Origin: Corynebacterium comes
GTDB taxonomy: Bacteria > Actinomycetota > Actinomycetes > Mycobacteriales > Mycobacteriaceae
Reading direction: 5' to 3'
NCBI RefSeq assembly: GCF_009734405.1
Contig: NZ_CP046453.1
Location: 744,001-808,000 of the forward strand
Length of the DNA stretch: 64,000 nucleotides
The translations under genes were made by a program, and so were the position numbers. Below the pieces are notes generated by a model. The model was not told the origin of the DNA. It worked only from the letters and a program-made list of their open reading frames with translations, and ran no database searches. Each line of letters begins with the position of its first letter. Positions within the stretch are counted from its first letter, which is position 1. Of the stretch, positions 55,837 to 64,000 are shown piece after piece.

Positions 55837-56628
55837 TCACATACCCAGCAGCTCACGGAGGACGGTGACCACACCGGCCTCCGTGTTCGGCGGTGCGATG
55901 TGATGCGCGATGGCCTTGATGTCCGGGTGCGCGTTCTCCATCGCGTAGGCGGTGCCCGCGGCCTGCAGCAGCTCATAATCGTTGAGGTAGTCACCGAAGG
56001 CCAGGATCTCGTGCTTCTCGACGCCCATCACCTCCGCGAGCGCAGCCATCGCCCGGCCCTTGCCGGCCGTGGCCGCCATGATGTCTACCCAGTGCGCCCC
56101 GGAAACCACCACGTTTGCGTTCGGGGCGGCCTTGCGCAGCGGCGGGTAGGCGACGTCCTCCGCATTATCACTCGTGTAGACGGCCAGTTTGATCACGTCT
56201 GTCGCGGCGACCTCCCGGAGGTCCGGCACCTGCTCCCGGGACACGTAGTATTTCTCCAGCTCAGCCATGGTGGCGTCGGCGACCGTGGGGGAGTGGTAGG
56301 CCACGTCAGGTGTGCACACCACAAGGTCGAGGCCAGTGTCGTTCGTGGCGGTGATGACGGAGTCGACGATCGCGGTGTCCATGAGCGTGGTGGACACCAC
56401 CCGTCCGTCATGGAAGACACAGGTGCCGTTCTCCGCGATGAACGTCCCCGGATCGTGATCGCCGGTGAACATCGAGCGCAGGGTCGCCAGCTGGCGGCCG
56501 GAGGCCGGTGCGACGGCGATGCCGCGGGAGCGGGCCTCGGCGAGGACCTCCCAGAAGGCGTCGGGGACACGACCCTCGGCGTCGAGAAGCGTCCCGTCCA
56601 TGTCCAGGGCGATGAGGCGGAACTCCAT
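55837..56628 (-). CDS. HAD superfamily phosphatase, Cof type (IIB)
   Basis: 263 residues. Motif I ALDMDGTLLDAEGR with the nucleophile Asp near residue 9, motif II SGRQ region (APASGRQLATL), motif III Lys in GKGRAMAALAEVMGV, and motif IV LAFGDYLNDYELLQAAG. C2B cap between them. Sugar-phosphate or flavin phosphates are typical substrates; not resolvable here. Ends one base after ppk2 in convergent orientation. Confidence 0.9.
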   Translation of the reverse strand: MEFRLIALDMDGTLLDAEGRVPDAFWEVLAEARSRGIAVAPASGRQLATLRSMFTGDHDPGTFIAENGTCVFHDGRVVSTTLMDTAIVDSVITATNDTGLDLVVCTPDVAYHSPTVADATMAELEKYYVSREQVPDLREVAATDVIKLAVYTSDNAEDVAYPPLRKAAPNANVVVSGAHWVDIMAATAGKGRAMAALAEVMGVEKHEILAFGDYLNDYELLQAAGTAYAMENAHPDIKAIAHHIAPPNTEAGVVTVLRELLGM

Positions 56629-56649
56629 TGCGGTGGTCCTTCCGGTCAG

Positions 56650-56655
56650 TAGGCT
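56650..56655 (+). promoter_or_regulatory. -10 hexamer TAGGCT, candidate leaderless promoter
   Basis: TAGGCT ends 6 bases before ATG 56662. Confidence 0.45.
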
Positions 56656-56661
56656 GTGAGC

Positions 56662-57678
56662 ATGACCACACCGACTGAACCGCCTGTGCTTGTCTCAGTC
56701 CGCCACCATACCGGCGTTCTGGAACTCAACCGCCCCAAAGCCCTCAACAGCCTCAACCCCGAGATGGTGGAGATCATCACGCGATCCCTGGAGCAGTGGC
56801 GTGACGATGACTCCGTCACCCAGGTGTTGATCACCTCCACATCGGACAGGGCCTTCTGCGCCGGCGGCGACGTACGTCATGTCCGCGAGGAGATCCTCGC
56901 CGGCGAGGAGGCGGCGGTGGACAGGTTCTTCTCGGACGAGTACGCGATGAACCACATGATCGCCGGCTACCCCAAGCCGTACATCGCGGTGATGGACGGG
57001 ATCATCATGGGTGGCGGACTGGGCGTGTCCGCCCACGGTTCACACCGGGTGATCACGGAACGGGCGTGGGCCTCGATGCCCGAGATGGCCATCGGCTACA
57101 TCACCGACGTCGGCATCTCCTACGCCTCCCAGCGCTGGCCGGGTTCTTCGCCTGCCGTGGGCGCCTTCATCGGACTCACCGGCTACCGGCTCAACGAGGC
57201 CGACATGATGTACACGGGTCTGGCCACCGATATCATCGACGACGCAGAAGCGTTCATCGGGGACCTCATCGGGCTCGGGGTCGACGGCGCCCTGGGCGAG
57301 CACAGCACGGAGGTGCAGGAGGAATCCCGGCTCCTCGCGTGGCGGGACGACATCGAGGCCACCTTCCATCATGCGTCATGGGCGGAGATCGACGCGGCCC
57401 TGGAATCCCACGACAACCAGGAATTCGTCCAGGAGGTCCGCACCCTCATGGCGAACGGCTCGCCGTCGGCGACCGTCGCCACCGCCGAGCTCTACGCGGC
57501 AAACCGCAGGGCCGCTGATCTCCGCGCGGGGCTGGACAATGAGGAAAGGCTCGGTGAACTGATCCGCCGTCAGCCGGACTTCCTTGAGGGGGTGCGCGCC
57601 GTGCTGGTGGACAAGACCCAGGACGCGCAGTTCACTCCGGCCCATGATCCGGCTGAGTATCGGGACGTTCTACGGTGA
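56662..57678 (+). CDS. Enoyl-CoA hydratase/isomerase family, 3-hydroxyisobutyryl-CoA hydrolase-like
   Basis: 338 residues from ATG 56662; GTG 56656 in frame lies against the -10 hexamer. Crotonase fold: GVLELNRPKALNSLNPEM, AFCAGGDVRHVREE (oxyanion hole), GIIMGGGLGVSAHGSHRV and MPEMAIGYITDVG with the catalytic Glu. The length above 330 and the GYITDVG block are those of 3-hydroxyisobutyryl-CoA hydrolases of valine breakdown. No other valine genes are near. It converges with and overlaps the next gene by 47 bases. Confidence 0.85.
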   Translation: MTTPTEPPVLVSVRHHTGVLELNRPKALNSLNPEMVEIITRSLEQWRDDDSVTQVLITSTSDRAFCAGGDVRHVREEILAGEEAAVDRFFSDEYAMNHMIAGYPKPYIAVMDGIIMGGGLGVSAHGSHRVITERAWASMPEMAIGYITDVGISYASQRWPGSSPAVGAFIGLTGYRLNEADMMYTGLATDIIDDAEAFIGDLIGLGVDGALGEHSTEVQEESRLLAWRDDIEATFHHASWAEIDAALESHDNQEFVQEVRTLMANGSPSATVATAELYAANRRAADLRAGLDNEERLGELIRRQPDFLEGVRAVLVDKTQDAQFTPAHDPAEYRDVLR

Positions 57679-58771
57679 CTCCCCGGCGCTGCGCGTAAGA
57701 GGCCCGGGCGCGGTCAGGATCCAGGGCCGGGTCGAGGGGGGCCTGCAGGGTCGCCTCCACCGCGGCGCGGGTGGTGGGGGCATCGGGGCCGGGGAGGTGG
57801 AGGACGGGGGCGTCGAGAAGCACCACACCGGTGGTCTCCGCGTTCAAGGGGGCGAAGGCATGGGTCCACATGCCCAGGACCGGTTTGGCGGCGTCGACGA
57901 GCCCCAGACGTCTTGCCCGGTCGAGCGCGAGGCGGGGGCGGACGAGATCGATGATGCCGTTGTCCACCCCGAAGCGCCGCAGATTCGCCGCCGGCGTGGG
58001 CGGAAGATTCGGGTCTGCCCAGGCCCACGTCCACGTGTCCCCGGTGACCGTGGCGATGACCAGCCCCGTGACCTCCACCCGGTCTCCGAGCAGGGCGCGG
58101 CTCCGGCCGATGTCCAGGCGGATCGAGAGGTCGGGGAAGGCACCTGCGAGCAGGAGCTGGTGTTCGGCGGCGAAGAAGTGGGCGTCGGCGCGCACGTCAT
58201 TCAGGCTCATTCCTCCGGACACATCGACCGGCAGGTCCCCGTCGAACGTGACGGTCGTGCCGTCGGAGAACCCGAAACCGCGCTCATCGGACCGGACCCC
58301 CAGGCCGCGGGCGGCGGCGAAGGAGAGCAGTGCACGACGGGCGTCGAGACGCGGGTCGAGGCCGCCCAGCCCCAGCGTCAGGGTGCTGCGGATCGGACCG
58401 GGTTCGGGGCGGAAACCGACGGCCAGCACGCGGGTGCCGTCCGCGAAAGGCGCCAGCAGGACGGGCACATTGCCGTTGAGTGTCCGGGCCGCGCTGATGA
58501 GCCCGTCCGAGGCGACCTGGGGGGCGTGCAGCTCGGGGATGTCCAGTTCATACTGCTGAATCCATTCCCACCGACCGTCCACGATCCGCGCCACCTCGGT
58601 CGCCGGAAGGTCCCGCGTGCCGACGCGCCGGTGGACGCGTGCAGTGTCGCCCGTGAACTCGACGCCGGTCACCACGCCCATGGCGCTGGCCCAGGTGGCG
58701 TCGATGTCGGCCTGGATGAGGGCGCCGTCGGCACGCAGGTCATCGAGGGACGTGGGGGAAGGGAGATCCAT
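57632..58771 (-). CDS. DUF6882-like protein of unknown function
   Basis: 379 residues from ATG 58771; the upstream in-frame ATG is rejected because TATCCT sits 7 bases before 58771. No signal peptide or membrane segment. Soluble, with repeated aromatic-acidic pieces such as WTWAWADPNLPP, LGMWTHAFAPLN and MSLNDVRADAHFFAAEHQLL, which recall the DUF6882 family (WAWAN-type motif). The first half also has IVDGRWEWIQQYELD, a possible diverged second copy. Function unknown. Confidence 0.65.
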   Translation of the reverse strand: MDLPSPTSLDDLRADGALIQADIDATWASAMGVVTGVEFTGDTARVHRRVGTRDLPATEVARIVDGRWEWIQQYELDIPELHAPQVASDGLISAARTLNGNVPVLLAPFADGTRVLAVGFRPEPGPIRSTLTLGLGGLDPRLDARRALLSFAAARGLGVRSDERGFGFSDGTTVTFDGDLPVDVSGGMSLNDVRADAHFFAAEHQLLLAGAFPDLSIRLDIGRSRALLGDRVEVTGLVIATVTGDTWTWAWADPNLPPTPAANLRRFGVDNGIIDLVRPRLALDRARRLGLVDAAKPVLGMWTHAFAPLNAETTGVVLLDAPVLHLPGPDAPTTRAAVEATLQAPLDPALDPDRARASYAQRRGVTVERPDTQPDHGPE

Positions 58772-58778
58772 GAGGACG

Positions 58779-58784
58779 AGGATA
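58779..58784 (-). promoter_or_regulatory. -10 hexamer TATCCT, candidate leaderless promoter of the DUF6882-like gene
   Basis: On the minus strand TATCCT ends 7 bases before ATG 58771. Confidence 0.42.
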
Positions 58785-58800
58785 TCCGGTGGGAAACACG

Positions 58801-58832
58801 AAGTCCCGGCCACCTGGGCAGGTGGCCGGGAC
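58801..58832 (-). terminator. Hairpin terminator after glcB
   Basis: A 14-bp perfect stem (agtcccggccacct / aggtggccgggact) with a GGGC loop, 23 bases downstream of the glcB stop. The minus-strand tail is TCGTGTTTCC, only partly T-rich. Confidence 0.72.
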
Positions 58833-58854
58833 TCAGACAGGGATGGGGAGGGGT

Positions 58855-61053
58855 TTACTTGATGCCCTGGCGATCCTTGAACTCGCGACGCTTGGCGTGC
58901 AGGATCGGCTCGGTGTAACCGGAGGGGGACTCCGTGCCCTTGAGGATCAGGTCCTTGGCGGCCTGGAAGGCGATGGAGTAGTCGAAGTCGACGGCCATCG
59001 GCAGGTACGACGGGTCACCCTCGTTCTGGCGGTCGACGACGACTGCCATGCGCTCGAGGGCCTCGAGGACCTGGTCCTCGGTGACGACGCCGTGGACCAG
59101 CCAGTTGCACAGCAGCTGGGAGGAGATGCGCAGGGTGGCGCGGTCCTCCATGAGGTCGATGTCGTGGATGTCCGGGACCTTGGAGCAACCGACGCCCTGC
59201 TCAACCCAGCGGACCACGTAACCCAGGATGGACTGGCAGTTGTTGTCCAGCTCCTCCTTCTTCTCATCCTCGGTCCAGTCGGTGGACGGGGAGACCGGGA
59301 CGGTCAGCAGGCCGTGGAAGGTGTCGCGGCGACCCTTCTTCTTCAGCTCCTCCTGGACGGCGAAGACATCGACCTGGTGGTAGTGGGTGGCGTGCAGGGT
59401 GGCACCGGTCGGGGACGGGACCCAGGCGGTGTTGGCGCCCTCGCGCGGCTGAGCGATCTTGGCCTCGAGCATCTCGCCCATCAGCTCGGTCATGGCCCAC
59501 ATGCCCTTACCGATCTGGGACTTGCCGGACAGGCCACGGGCCAGGCCGGCGTCGACGTTGGCGTCCTCGTAGGACTGCTTCCACGGCGCCTTCTGCATGT
59601 CGGCCTTGCGGACCATGGCACCGGCCTGCATGGAGGTGTGGATCTCATCGCCGGTGCGGTCGAGGAAGCCGGTGTTGATGAACGCGAGACGGTCAGCGAC
59701 GTTCATGATGCAGGCGTCCAGGTTGACGGAGGTGCGACGCTCCTCGTCCATGACACCGACCTTGAGGGTGTAGCGCGGCAGGCCCAGCATGTCCTCGACG
59801 CTGGCGAACAGGTCGTTGGTGAAGGCGACCTCGTCCGGGCCGTGCTGCTTGGGCTTGACGATGTAGATGGAGCCGGTACGGGAGTTACGCAGCGGGTTGC
59901 GGACGTCCAGGCCCGGGATGGCGCAGACGGTGGTGATCACGGCGTCCATGAGACCCTCGAAGACCTCTTCGCCATCGACCAGGATGGCCGGGTTCTGCAT
60001 CAGGTGGCCGACGTTGCGGACGAAGAGCAGGGAACGTCCGTGGAGGCGGATGTCGGTGCCGTTGCGGCCGATGAACTTGCGGTCGGGGTTGAGGGTACGG
60101 GTGATGGTCCGGTCGCCCTTGGCCACCTCCTCCTTCAGCTCGCCGGTGTTGAGGCCGTACCAGTTGCGGTAACCGAGGGTCTTGTCTTCGCCGTCGACGG
60201 CTGCGATGGAGTCCTCGAAGTCCATGATGGTGGAGATGGCGGCCTCGAGGACGATGTCCTTGAGACCAGCCTTGTCGTCCTTGCCGACCGGAGTGGTCGG
60301 ATCGATCTGCAGCTCGATGTGGAGCCCGTTGTTGCGCAGCAGGATGGACTCCGGGTCCTCGAAGTTGCCGGAGAAGCCACGGTAGGCGGCCTTGTCCTGC
60401 AGGCGGTACTCCTGGCCACCGACGTGGGCGGCCAGGTAGCCGTCGGTGATGGAATAACGGTCGACGTCTGTGTGGGACGCGCCGTCGAGCGGGACGGCCT
60501 TGTCGAGGAAATCACGGCCCCAGGCAATGACCTTCTTGCCGCGGACAGGGTTGTAGCCCCGGCCCTTCTCGGCGCCGTCCTCCTCGGAGATGGCGTTGGT
60601 GCCGTAGAGGGCGTCGTAGAGGGAGCCCCAACGGGCGTTCGCGGCGTTCAGTGCGAAACGGGCGTTGAGGATAGGAACGACCAGCTGGGGACCCGCCATG
60701 GTGGCGATCTCGTCGTCGATGCCGCGTGTGCGGATCTCGCCCTCTTCCGGGGTGTCGACGAGGTAACCGATCTCGCGGAGGAATGTCTCGAGCTCAGCCG
60801 GGTCAGGCTGGCCCGGGTTGGCCTTGAAGTAATCGTCGAGCTGGGCCTGCAGCTCATCGCGACGTGCGAGCAGCTCCTTGTTCCGCGGGGTGAACTCCTT
60901 GACGATCTCGGAGAAACCGTTCCAGAACTCGTCGGCGTCAACGCCCACGGCTGGGAGGACATCGTCGGCGAGGAAGTCGTGCAGGACCTTGGCAACCTGA
61001 AGGCCGGCGACCTCGATGCGTTCGGTGGTGTCCTTCGGTTCAGTCTGAGTCAT
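58855..61053 (-). CDS. glcB: Malate synthase G
   Basis: 732 residues, the long G isoform. It condenses glyoxylate with acetyl-CoA to malate, second step of the glyoxylate shunt. Seen: [31 protein letters not shown] (active-site Asp and Glu around), [19 protein letters not shown], and [19 protein letters not shown] metal ligands ([15 protein letters not shown]). Divergent from aceA over a 483-bp control region; in C. glutamicum the two are also neighbours. Confidence 0.96.
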   Translation of the reverse strand: MTQTEPKDTTERIEVAGLQVAKVLHDFLADDVLPAVGVDADEFWNGFSEIVKEFTPRNKELLARRDELQAQLDDYFKANPGQPDPAELETFLREIGYLVDTPEEGEIRTRGIDDEIATMAGPQLVVPILNARFALNAANARWGSLYDALYGTNAISEEDGAEKGRGYNPVRGKKVIAWGRDFLDKAVPLDGASHTDVDRYSITDGYLAAHVGGQEYRLQDKAAYRGFSGNFEDPESILLRNNGLHIELQIDPTTPVGKDDKAGLKDIVLEAAISTIMDFEDSIAAVDGEDKTLGYRNWYGLNTGELKEEVAKGDRTITRTLNPDRKFIGRNGTDIRLHGRSLLFVRNVGHLMQNPAILVDGEEVFEGLMDAVITTVCAIPGLDVRNPLRNSRTGSIYIVKPKQHGPDEVAFTNDLFASVEDMLGLPRYTLKVGVMDEERRTSVNLDACIMNVADRLAFINTGFLDRTGDEIHTSMQAGAMVRKADMQKAPWKQSYEDANVDAGLARGLSGKSQIGKGMWAMTELMGEMLEAKIAQPREGANTAWVPSPTGATLHATHYHQVDVFAVQEELKKKGRRDTFHGLLTVPVSPSTDWTEDEKKEELDNNCQSILGYVVRWVEQGVGCSKVPDIHDIDLMEDRATLRISSQLLCNWLVHGVVTEDQVLEALERMAVVVDRQNEGDPSYLPMAVDFDYSIAFQAAKDLILKGTESPSGYTEPILHAKRREFKDRQGIK

Positions 61054-61136
61054 CTGATGCTCCTTGAATTGTCTTGGAGAGGTTTGGGGGTGAAGAAAAG
61101 CGGAATAAGTCGCCTATGGGCGACGGCTCCAGCCTA

Positions 61137-61152
61137 AGTGATTTCAGTCACG
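61137..61152. promoter_or_regulatory. Candidate GlxR (CRP-type) site near glcB
   Basis: AGTGATTTCAGTCACG matches TGTGA-N6-TCACA at 8 of 10 fixed positions. GlxR is known to control glyoxylate-shunt genes in C. glutamicum; the binding here is inferred. Confidence 0.4.
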
Positions 61153-61330
61153 GGGTAAATGGTTTTGCGGATTTAGCCGCGCGCTACCCCTGTTATGGCA
61201 TTGGTCTCAGGGCGTCATTCGGGCGTGCTCGCGGTGTTCATGTCCCGTACCTGCGCTTTTGTTTTTGATTCGTTTGTGCTGGCCATGGGGTCCGGAGTCA
61301 ACCGGACAGTACGGCCGACCGGGTTGTGGG

Positions 61331-61366
61331 GTTAGCAAAGTTAGCAAAAACCCCCGCTACCCCCGC
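61331..61366. promoter_or_regulatory. Candidate RamB and RamA sites between glcB and aceA
   Basis: The minus strand reads TTTTTGCTAAC-TTTGCTAAC, two tandem TTTGCTAAC copies resembling the RamB motif (ACTTTGCAAA-like). Immediately adjacent are two ACCCCCG units, the AC4-6G/T pattern of RamA. Both proteins are known acetate regulators of aceA/aceB in C. glutamicum. Confidence 0.45.
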
Positions 61367-61536
61367 ACACAATTTAGACCGCTCAAGCCATTGACGGCGG
61401 GCACTTTTGAAGGCACTCTGTGAGTCACACCACCAAGGATGGATGTTACATCCAGCAGGTGGATCCTCCTTTATCCCCACGCCGGAAAGCCTCATGGGCT
61501 GGCACGGCAACGAAAACAGGAAAGTGAGTCCTCTCA

Positions 61537-62832
61537 ATGACCACTACCGGCCAGGCACGTACCGCAGCAGAGATCCAGAAGGATTGGGACGAGAACCCGC
61601 GGTGGGAAGGCATCACCCGCGATTACACCGCTGAGCAGGTCGAGCAGCTCCAGGGCAACGTGATCGAGGAGCAGACCCTCGCACGCCGCGGCGCTGAGAT
61701 CCTGTGGGAGAAGGTTTCCAAGCGCGACGGCTCCTACATCAACTCGCTCGGTGCTCTCACCGGTAACATGGCCGTTCAGCAGGTCCGCGCTGGTCTGCAG
61801 GCTGTTTACCTCTCCGGCTGGCAGGTCGCAGGTGACGCCAACCTCTCCGGCCACACCTACCCGGACCAGTCCCTGTACCCGGCAAACTCCGTGCCCAACG
61901 TCGTCCGCCGCATCAACAACGCCCTGCTGCGCGCTGACGAGATCTCCCGCGTCGAGGGCGACGACTCCATCGACAACTGGCTCGTCCCGATCGTCGCTGA
62001 CGGCGAGGCCGGCTTCGGTGGCGCCCTCAACGTCTACGAGCTCCAGAAGGCCATGATCGGCGCTGGCGCTGCCGGCACCCACTGGGAGGATCAGCTCGCT
62101 TCCGAGAAGAAGTGCGGCCACCTCGGCGGCAAGGTCCTCATCCCGACCCAGCAGCACATCCGCACCCTGACCTCCGCTCGCCTGGCTTCCGACGTCGCCG
62201 ACGCACCGACCGTCGTCATCGCCCGCACCGACGCCGAGGCCGCCACCCTGATCACCTCCGACGTTGACGAGCGCGACAAGCCGTTCATCACCGGTGAGCG
62301 CACCGCTGAGGGCTACTACCACGTGCAGAACGGCCTCGAGCCCTGCATCGCCCGTGCGAAGTCCTACGCTCCCTACGCGGACATGATCTGGATGGAGACC
62401 GGTACCCCGGACCTCGAGCTCGCCAAGAAGTTCGCCGACGGCGTCCACGCGGAGTTCCCGGACCAGCTGCTGTCCTACAACTGCTCCCCGTCCTTCAACT
62501 GGTCCGCACACCTCGATGCCGATCAGATCGCCAAGTTCCAGAAGGAACTGGGCGCGATGGGCTTCACCTTCCAGTTCATCACCCTGGCAGGCTTCCACTC
62601 CCTGAACTACGGCATGTTCGACCTGGCCTACGGCTACGCCCGCGAGGGCATGCCCGCCTTCGTCGACCTGCAGAACCGTGAGTTCAAGGCAGCCGAGGAG
62701 CGCGGCTTCACCGCCGTCAAGCACCAGCGTGAGGTCGGCGCCGGCTACTTCGACACCATCGCCACCACCGTTGACCCGCTGTCCTCCACCACCGCCCTGA
62801 AGGGCTCCACCGAGGAAGGCCAGTTCCACTAG
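61537..62832 (+). CDS. aceA: Isocitrate lyase
   Basis: 431 residues. It splits isocitrate into succinate and glyoxylate, the first step of the glyoxylate shunt. Active-site loop [17 protein letters not shown] with the catalytic Cys, metal/substrate motifs ADGEAGFGG, and NCSPSFNW. Codon use is strongly biased towards C-ending codons, consistent with high expression. Control signals lie upstream; a hairpin follows the stop. Confidence 0.97.
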   Translation: MTTTGQARTAAEIQKDWDENPRWEGITRDYTAEQVEQLQGNVIEEQTLARRGAEILWEKVSKRDGSYINSLGALTGNMAVQQVRAGLQAVYLSGWQVAGDANLSGHTYPDQSLYPANSVPNVVRRINNALLRADEISRVEGDDSIDNWLVPIVADGEAGFGGALNVYELQKAMIGAGAAGTHWEDQLASEKKCGHLGGKVLIPTQQHIRTLTSARLASDVADAPTVVIARTDAEAATLITSDVDERDKPFITGERTAEGYYHVQNGLEPCIARAKSYAPYADMIWMETGTPDLELAKKFADGVHAEFPDQLLSYNCSPSFNWSAHLDADQIAKFQKELGAMGFTFQFITLAGFHSLNYGMFDLAYGYAREGMPAFVDLQNREFKAAEERGFTAVKHQREVGAGYFDTIATTVDPLSSTTALKGSTEEGQFH

Positions 62833-62859
62833 GAACCAGCCTGCAGCTCAACCCGACAG

Positions 62860-62894
62860 CGGCGTGCATCGTGAGTTCCTCACGGCGCACGCCG
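62860..62894 (+). terminator. Hairpin terminator between aceA and rraA
   Basis: Arms CGGCGTGC and GCACGCCG, then GTGAG/CTCAC closing a 3-base loop with a symmetric 3-base internal loop. Tail TTTCGTGTTTCC. It probably ends or attenuates aceA transcription. Confidence 0.65.
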
Positions 62895-62952
62895 TTTCGT
62901 GTTTCCGCTGCTTCTCCACGCATCCCCCACCTCTGAAAGGTAGAACCCCCGT

Positions 62953-63453
62953 ATGACCACCACTTTCATCGCCACTGCTGACCTGGTCGACATCATCGGG
63001 GAGGAGGTCCGCTCCTGTGACACACAGTTCCGGGATTTCGGTGGCGTCACCGAGTTCTGCGGCCCCATCACCACGATCAAGTGTTTCCAGGACAATGGCC
63101 TGGTCAAGCAGACCCTCAACACCCCGAACCCGGGTGGTGTGCTGGTCGTCGACGGTGAGGCCTCCGTCCATACAGCACTCATGGGTGACCTCATCGCGGG
63201 CGCGGGCGTGAAGAACGGCTGGGCAGGTGTGGTGATACTCGGTGCGATCCGTGACTCCTCAGTCATCCGCGGCATGGAGTTCGGCACCAAAGCACTGGGC
63301 ACCAACCCCCGCAAGTCCGCGAAGGACGCAGAGGGCGAGAAGGACATCACAGTGTCCTTCGGCGGGGTCGACTTCGTACCGGGGCACATCCTCTACGCGG
63401 ACTCCGACGGCATCGTCGTCACTGAGCAGCCGGTGGAGGCGCCGGAACAGTAG
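62953..63453 (+). CDS. rraA: RraA family protein
   Basis: 166 residues, the E. coli RraA size and pattern: [59 protein letters not shown] and [21 protein letters not shown]. It keeps the Arg-Asp pair (RD) that carries the metal-assisted lyase chemistry in related HMG/oxaloacetate aldolases. Annotation as RNase E regulator is by homology; next to aceA an oxaloacetate-cleaving role is a reasonable alternative. GAAAGGTAGAA ribosome site. Confidence 0.88.
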   Translation: MTTTFIATADLVDIIGEEVRSCDTQFRDFGGVTEFCGPITTIKCFQDNGLVKQTLNTPNPGGVLVVDGEASVHTALMGDLIAGAGVKNGWAGVVILGAIRDSSVIRGMEFGTKALGTNPRKSAKDAEGEKDITVSFGGVDFVPGHILYADSDGIVVTEQPVEAPEQ

Positions 63454-63548
63454 CCCGCTGGCCGCTGCTTGGAGGGTGGGGGACAGGCCTGCGTAGAATC
63501 GGCCAGAACTGTCCCACCCACCTTGTTCCCCGGAAAGGGCGACACCCT

Positions 63549-64000
63549 TGTTTCACGCCGTGTCCTATGCGTTGTTGGATTCACTCAACGCGCTGCTAAT
63601 TGGTGTCGTCGTCGCCCTCGGCGTGATGTTGCCGCGCACCGGTCGCTACCGGCGCATTGTCACTCTGCTGATCGCAGGTGACTGGCTGGGGGTGTTCCTC
63701 CTCGCTCTGATCACCCTGCTCATCTTCGACGGGATCAGCGATCTGGTGCAGCAGGCCCTGGAATCGCCGGTGTTCGGCATCCTGCTCATCGCAGTCGGTG
63801 TCCTCACGTTGGTGCTGACGGTCCGCGGTTCCGGGGACGGGGAGTCCGCCCTGGTGAAAAGGTTGATGAAGCCGCTGCAGGAGCCTTCGATCAGGACCGT
63901 CGGGGTCGGCTTCCTGCTCGGCGTGATCCAGTCGGCGACCTCGGTTCCGTTCTTCGCCGGGCTGGCGTATCTGTCCACCAGTGGTCTGGGGCCGGCGGTC
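63549..64000 (+). CDS. Polytopic membrane protein, start only (runs off window)
   Basis: About 150 residues visible from TTG 63549, which has GGAAAGG 9 bases upstream; no ATG start is available nearby, so the gene is easily missed. It reads LFHAVSYALLDSLNALLIGV, then hydrophobic segments at about 13-27, 37-58, 75-93 and 118-135. Opening LLDSLNALLIGV recalls LysE/CadD/GAP-type transporters, but the family is not certain. The frame stays open to base 64000. Confidence 0.7.

Larger units (their letters stand above)
61054..61536. other. 483-bp divergent glcB-aceA control region
   Basis: No gene seen. From left to right: a GTGA-N6-TCAC element near 61137-61152; a long stretch with no clear signal; paired TTAGCAAA/GTTAGCAAAA copies and paired ACCCCCG copies at 61331-61366; a TGTGA-G-TCACA short palindrome at 61419-61429; a GGATG-TTA-CATCC hairpin at 61441-61453; and a purine-rich AGGAAAG ribosome site before aceA. 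Confidence 0.6.

Noticed and set aside
58789..61137. 782-codon open frame on the plus strand opposite glcB
   Set aside because: It is the complement of a biased high-GC gene; the protein is Val/Gly/Leu-rich with no family motifs, and glcB is certain.
61419..61429. TGTGAGTCACA as a GlxR site
   Set aside because: Half-sites are perfect, but spacing is 1 base instead of 6; kept only as an unexplained palindrome.

Overview
The window is a contiguous piece of a high-GC actinobacterial chromosome, almost certainly a Corynebacterium species. The protein at 19541-20209 reads as AmtR, the nitrogen regulator typical of corynebacteria. The transporter at 38349-40124 reads as BetP, the protein at 47032-48207 as Rpf2, and glp/glpR, MhuD-type haem oxygenase and PMT mannosyltransferase genes are also present. 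The gene order (pgi, chorismate mutase, pcrA, M23 peptidase, purN-purH; rpmF, mprAB, pepD, moaB, mscL; fthC, galU, glp, rimJ, glpR; pmt, rsmI, betP, metG; tatD, rpf, ksgA, ispE) follows, from memory, the Corynebacterium glutamicum and Mycobacterium tuberculosis maps. No alignment was run.

Layout. 1-7.6 kb: a truncated glutamate-cysteine-ligase-family gene, pgi, an MhuD-like haem-degrading enzyme, gabD, chorismate mutase, pcrA and a secreted M23 peptidase. 7.8-12 kb: an ABC exporter pair of the MacB/FtsX type and a second M23 peptidase. 12-15.8 kb: a DUF6350 membrane protein and the purine genes purN-purH. 16-19.1 kb: a Pro/Ala-rich membrane protein coupled to a beta-lactamase-fold lipoprotein, then a CitE-like lyase and a thioesterase bracketed by a 52-bp direct repeat. 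19.1-23.1 kb: RDD protein, amtR, a DUF294-like protein, and two divergent ribosomal-protein operons (rpmB-rpmG-rpsN-rpsR; rpmE-rpmF) made of cysteine-poor paralogues. 23.1-27.8 kb: mprA-mprB-pepD envelope stress module, moaB, a small ORF, mscL. 27.8-33.3 kb: SAF protein, 5-FTHF cyclo-ligase, galU-glp-rimJ-glpR. 33.35 kb: tRNA-Ala(CGC). 33.4-43.2 kb: tag/ogt alkylation repair, DoxX and zinc-finger membrane proteins, pmt, rsmI, betP, metG, an MFS permease. 43.2-50.7 kb: a RecQ helicase with a phosphoribosyltransferase-like tail, a cyclase, tatD, rpf2, a DJ-1/PfpI protein, ksgA, ispE. 50.7-52.2 kb: a DUF222/HNH endonuclease gene between two near-identical 18-bp hairpins, apparently an insertion. 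52.2-58.8 kb: ABC-F ATPase, thioredoxin-like protein, ABM monooxygenase, ppk2, a HAD phosphatase, an enoyl-CoA hydratase-family enzyme and a DUF6882-like protein. 58.8-64 kb: divergent glyoxylate-shunt genes glcB and aceA with candidate RamB/RamA/GlxR sites between them, rraA, and the start of a membrane protein running off the end.

Most of the window is ordinary core genome. The points most worth a second look are the 52-bp duplication around the thioesterase gene, the hairpin-bracketed HNH gene, the RecQ-phosphoribosyltransferase architecture, and a recurring TAnnnT hexamer 6-8 nt upstream of many start codons, which points to widespread leaderless transcription. I did not find a CRISPR array, prophage, transposase or obvious defence island.
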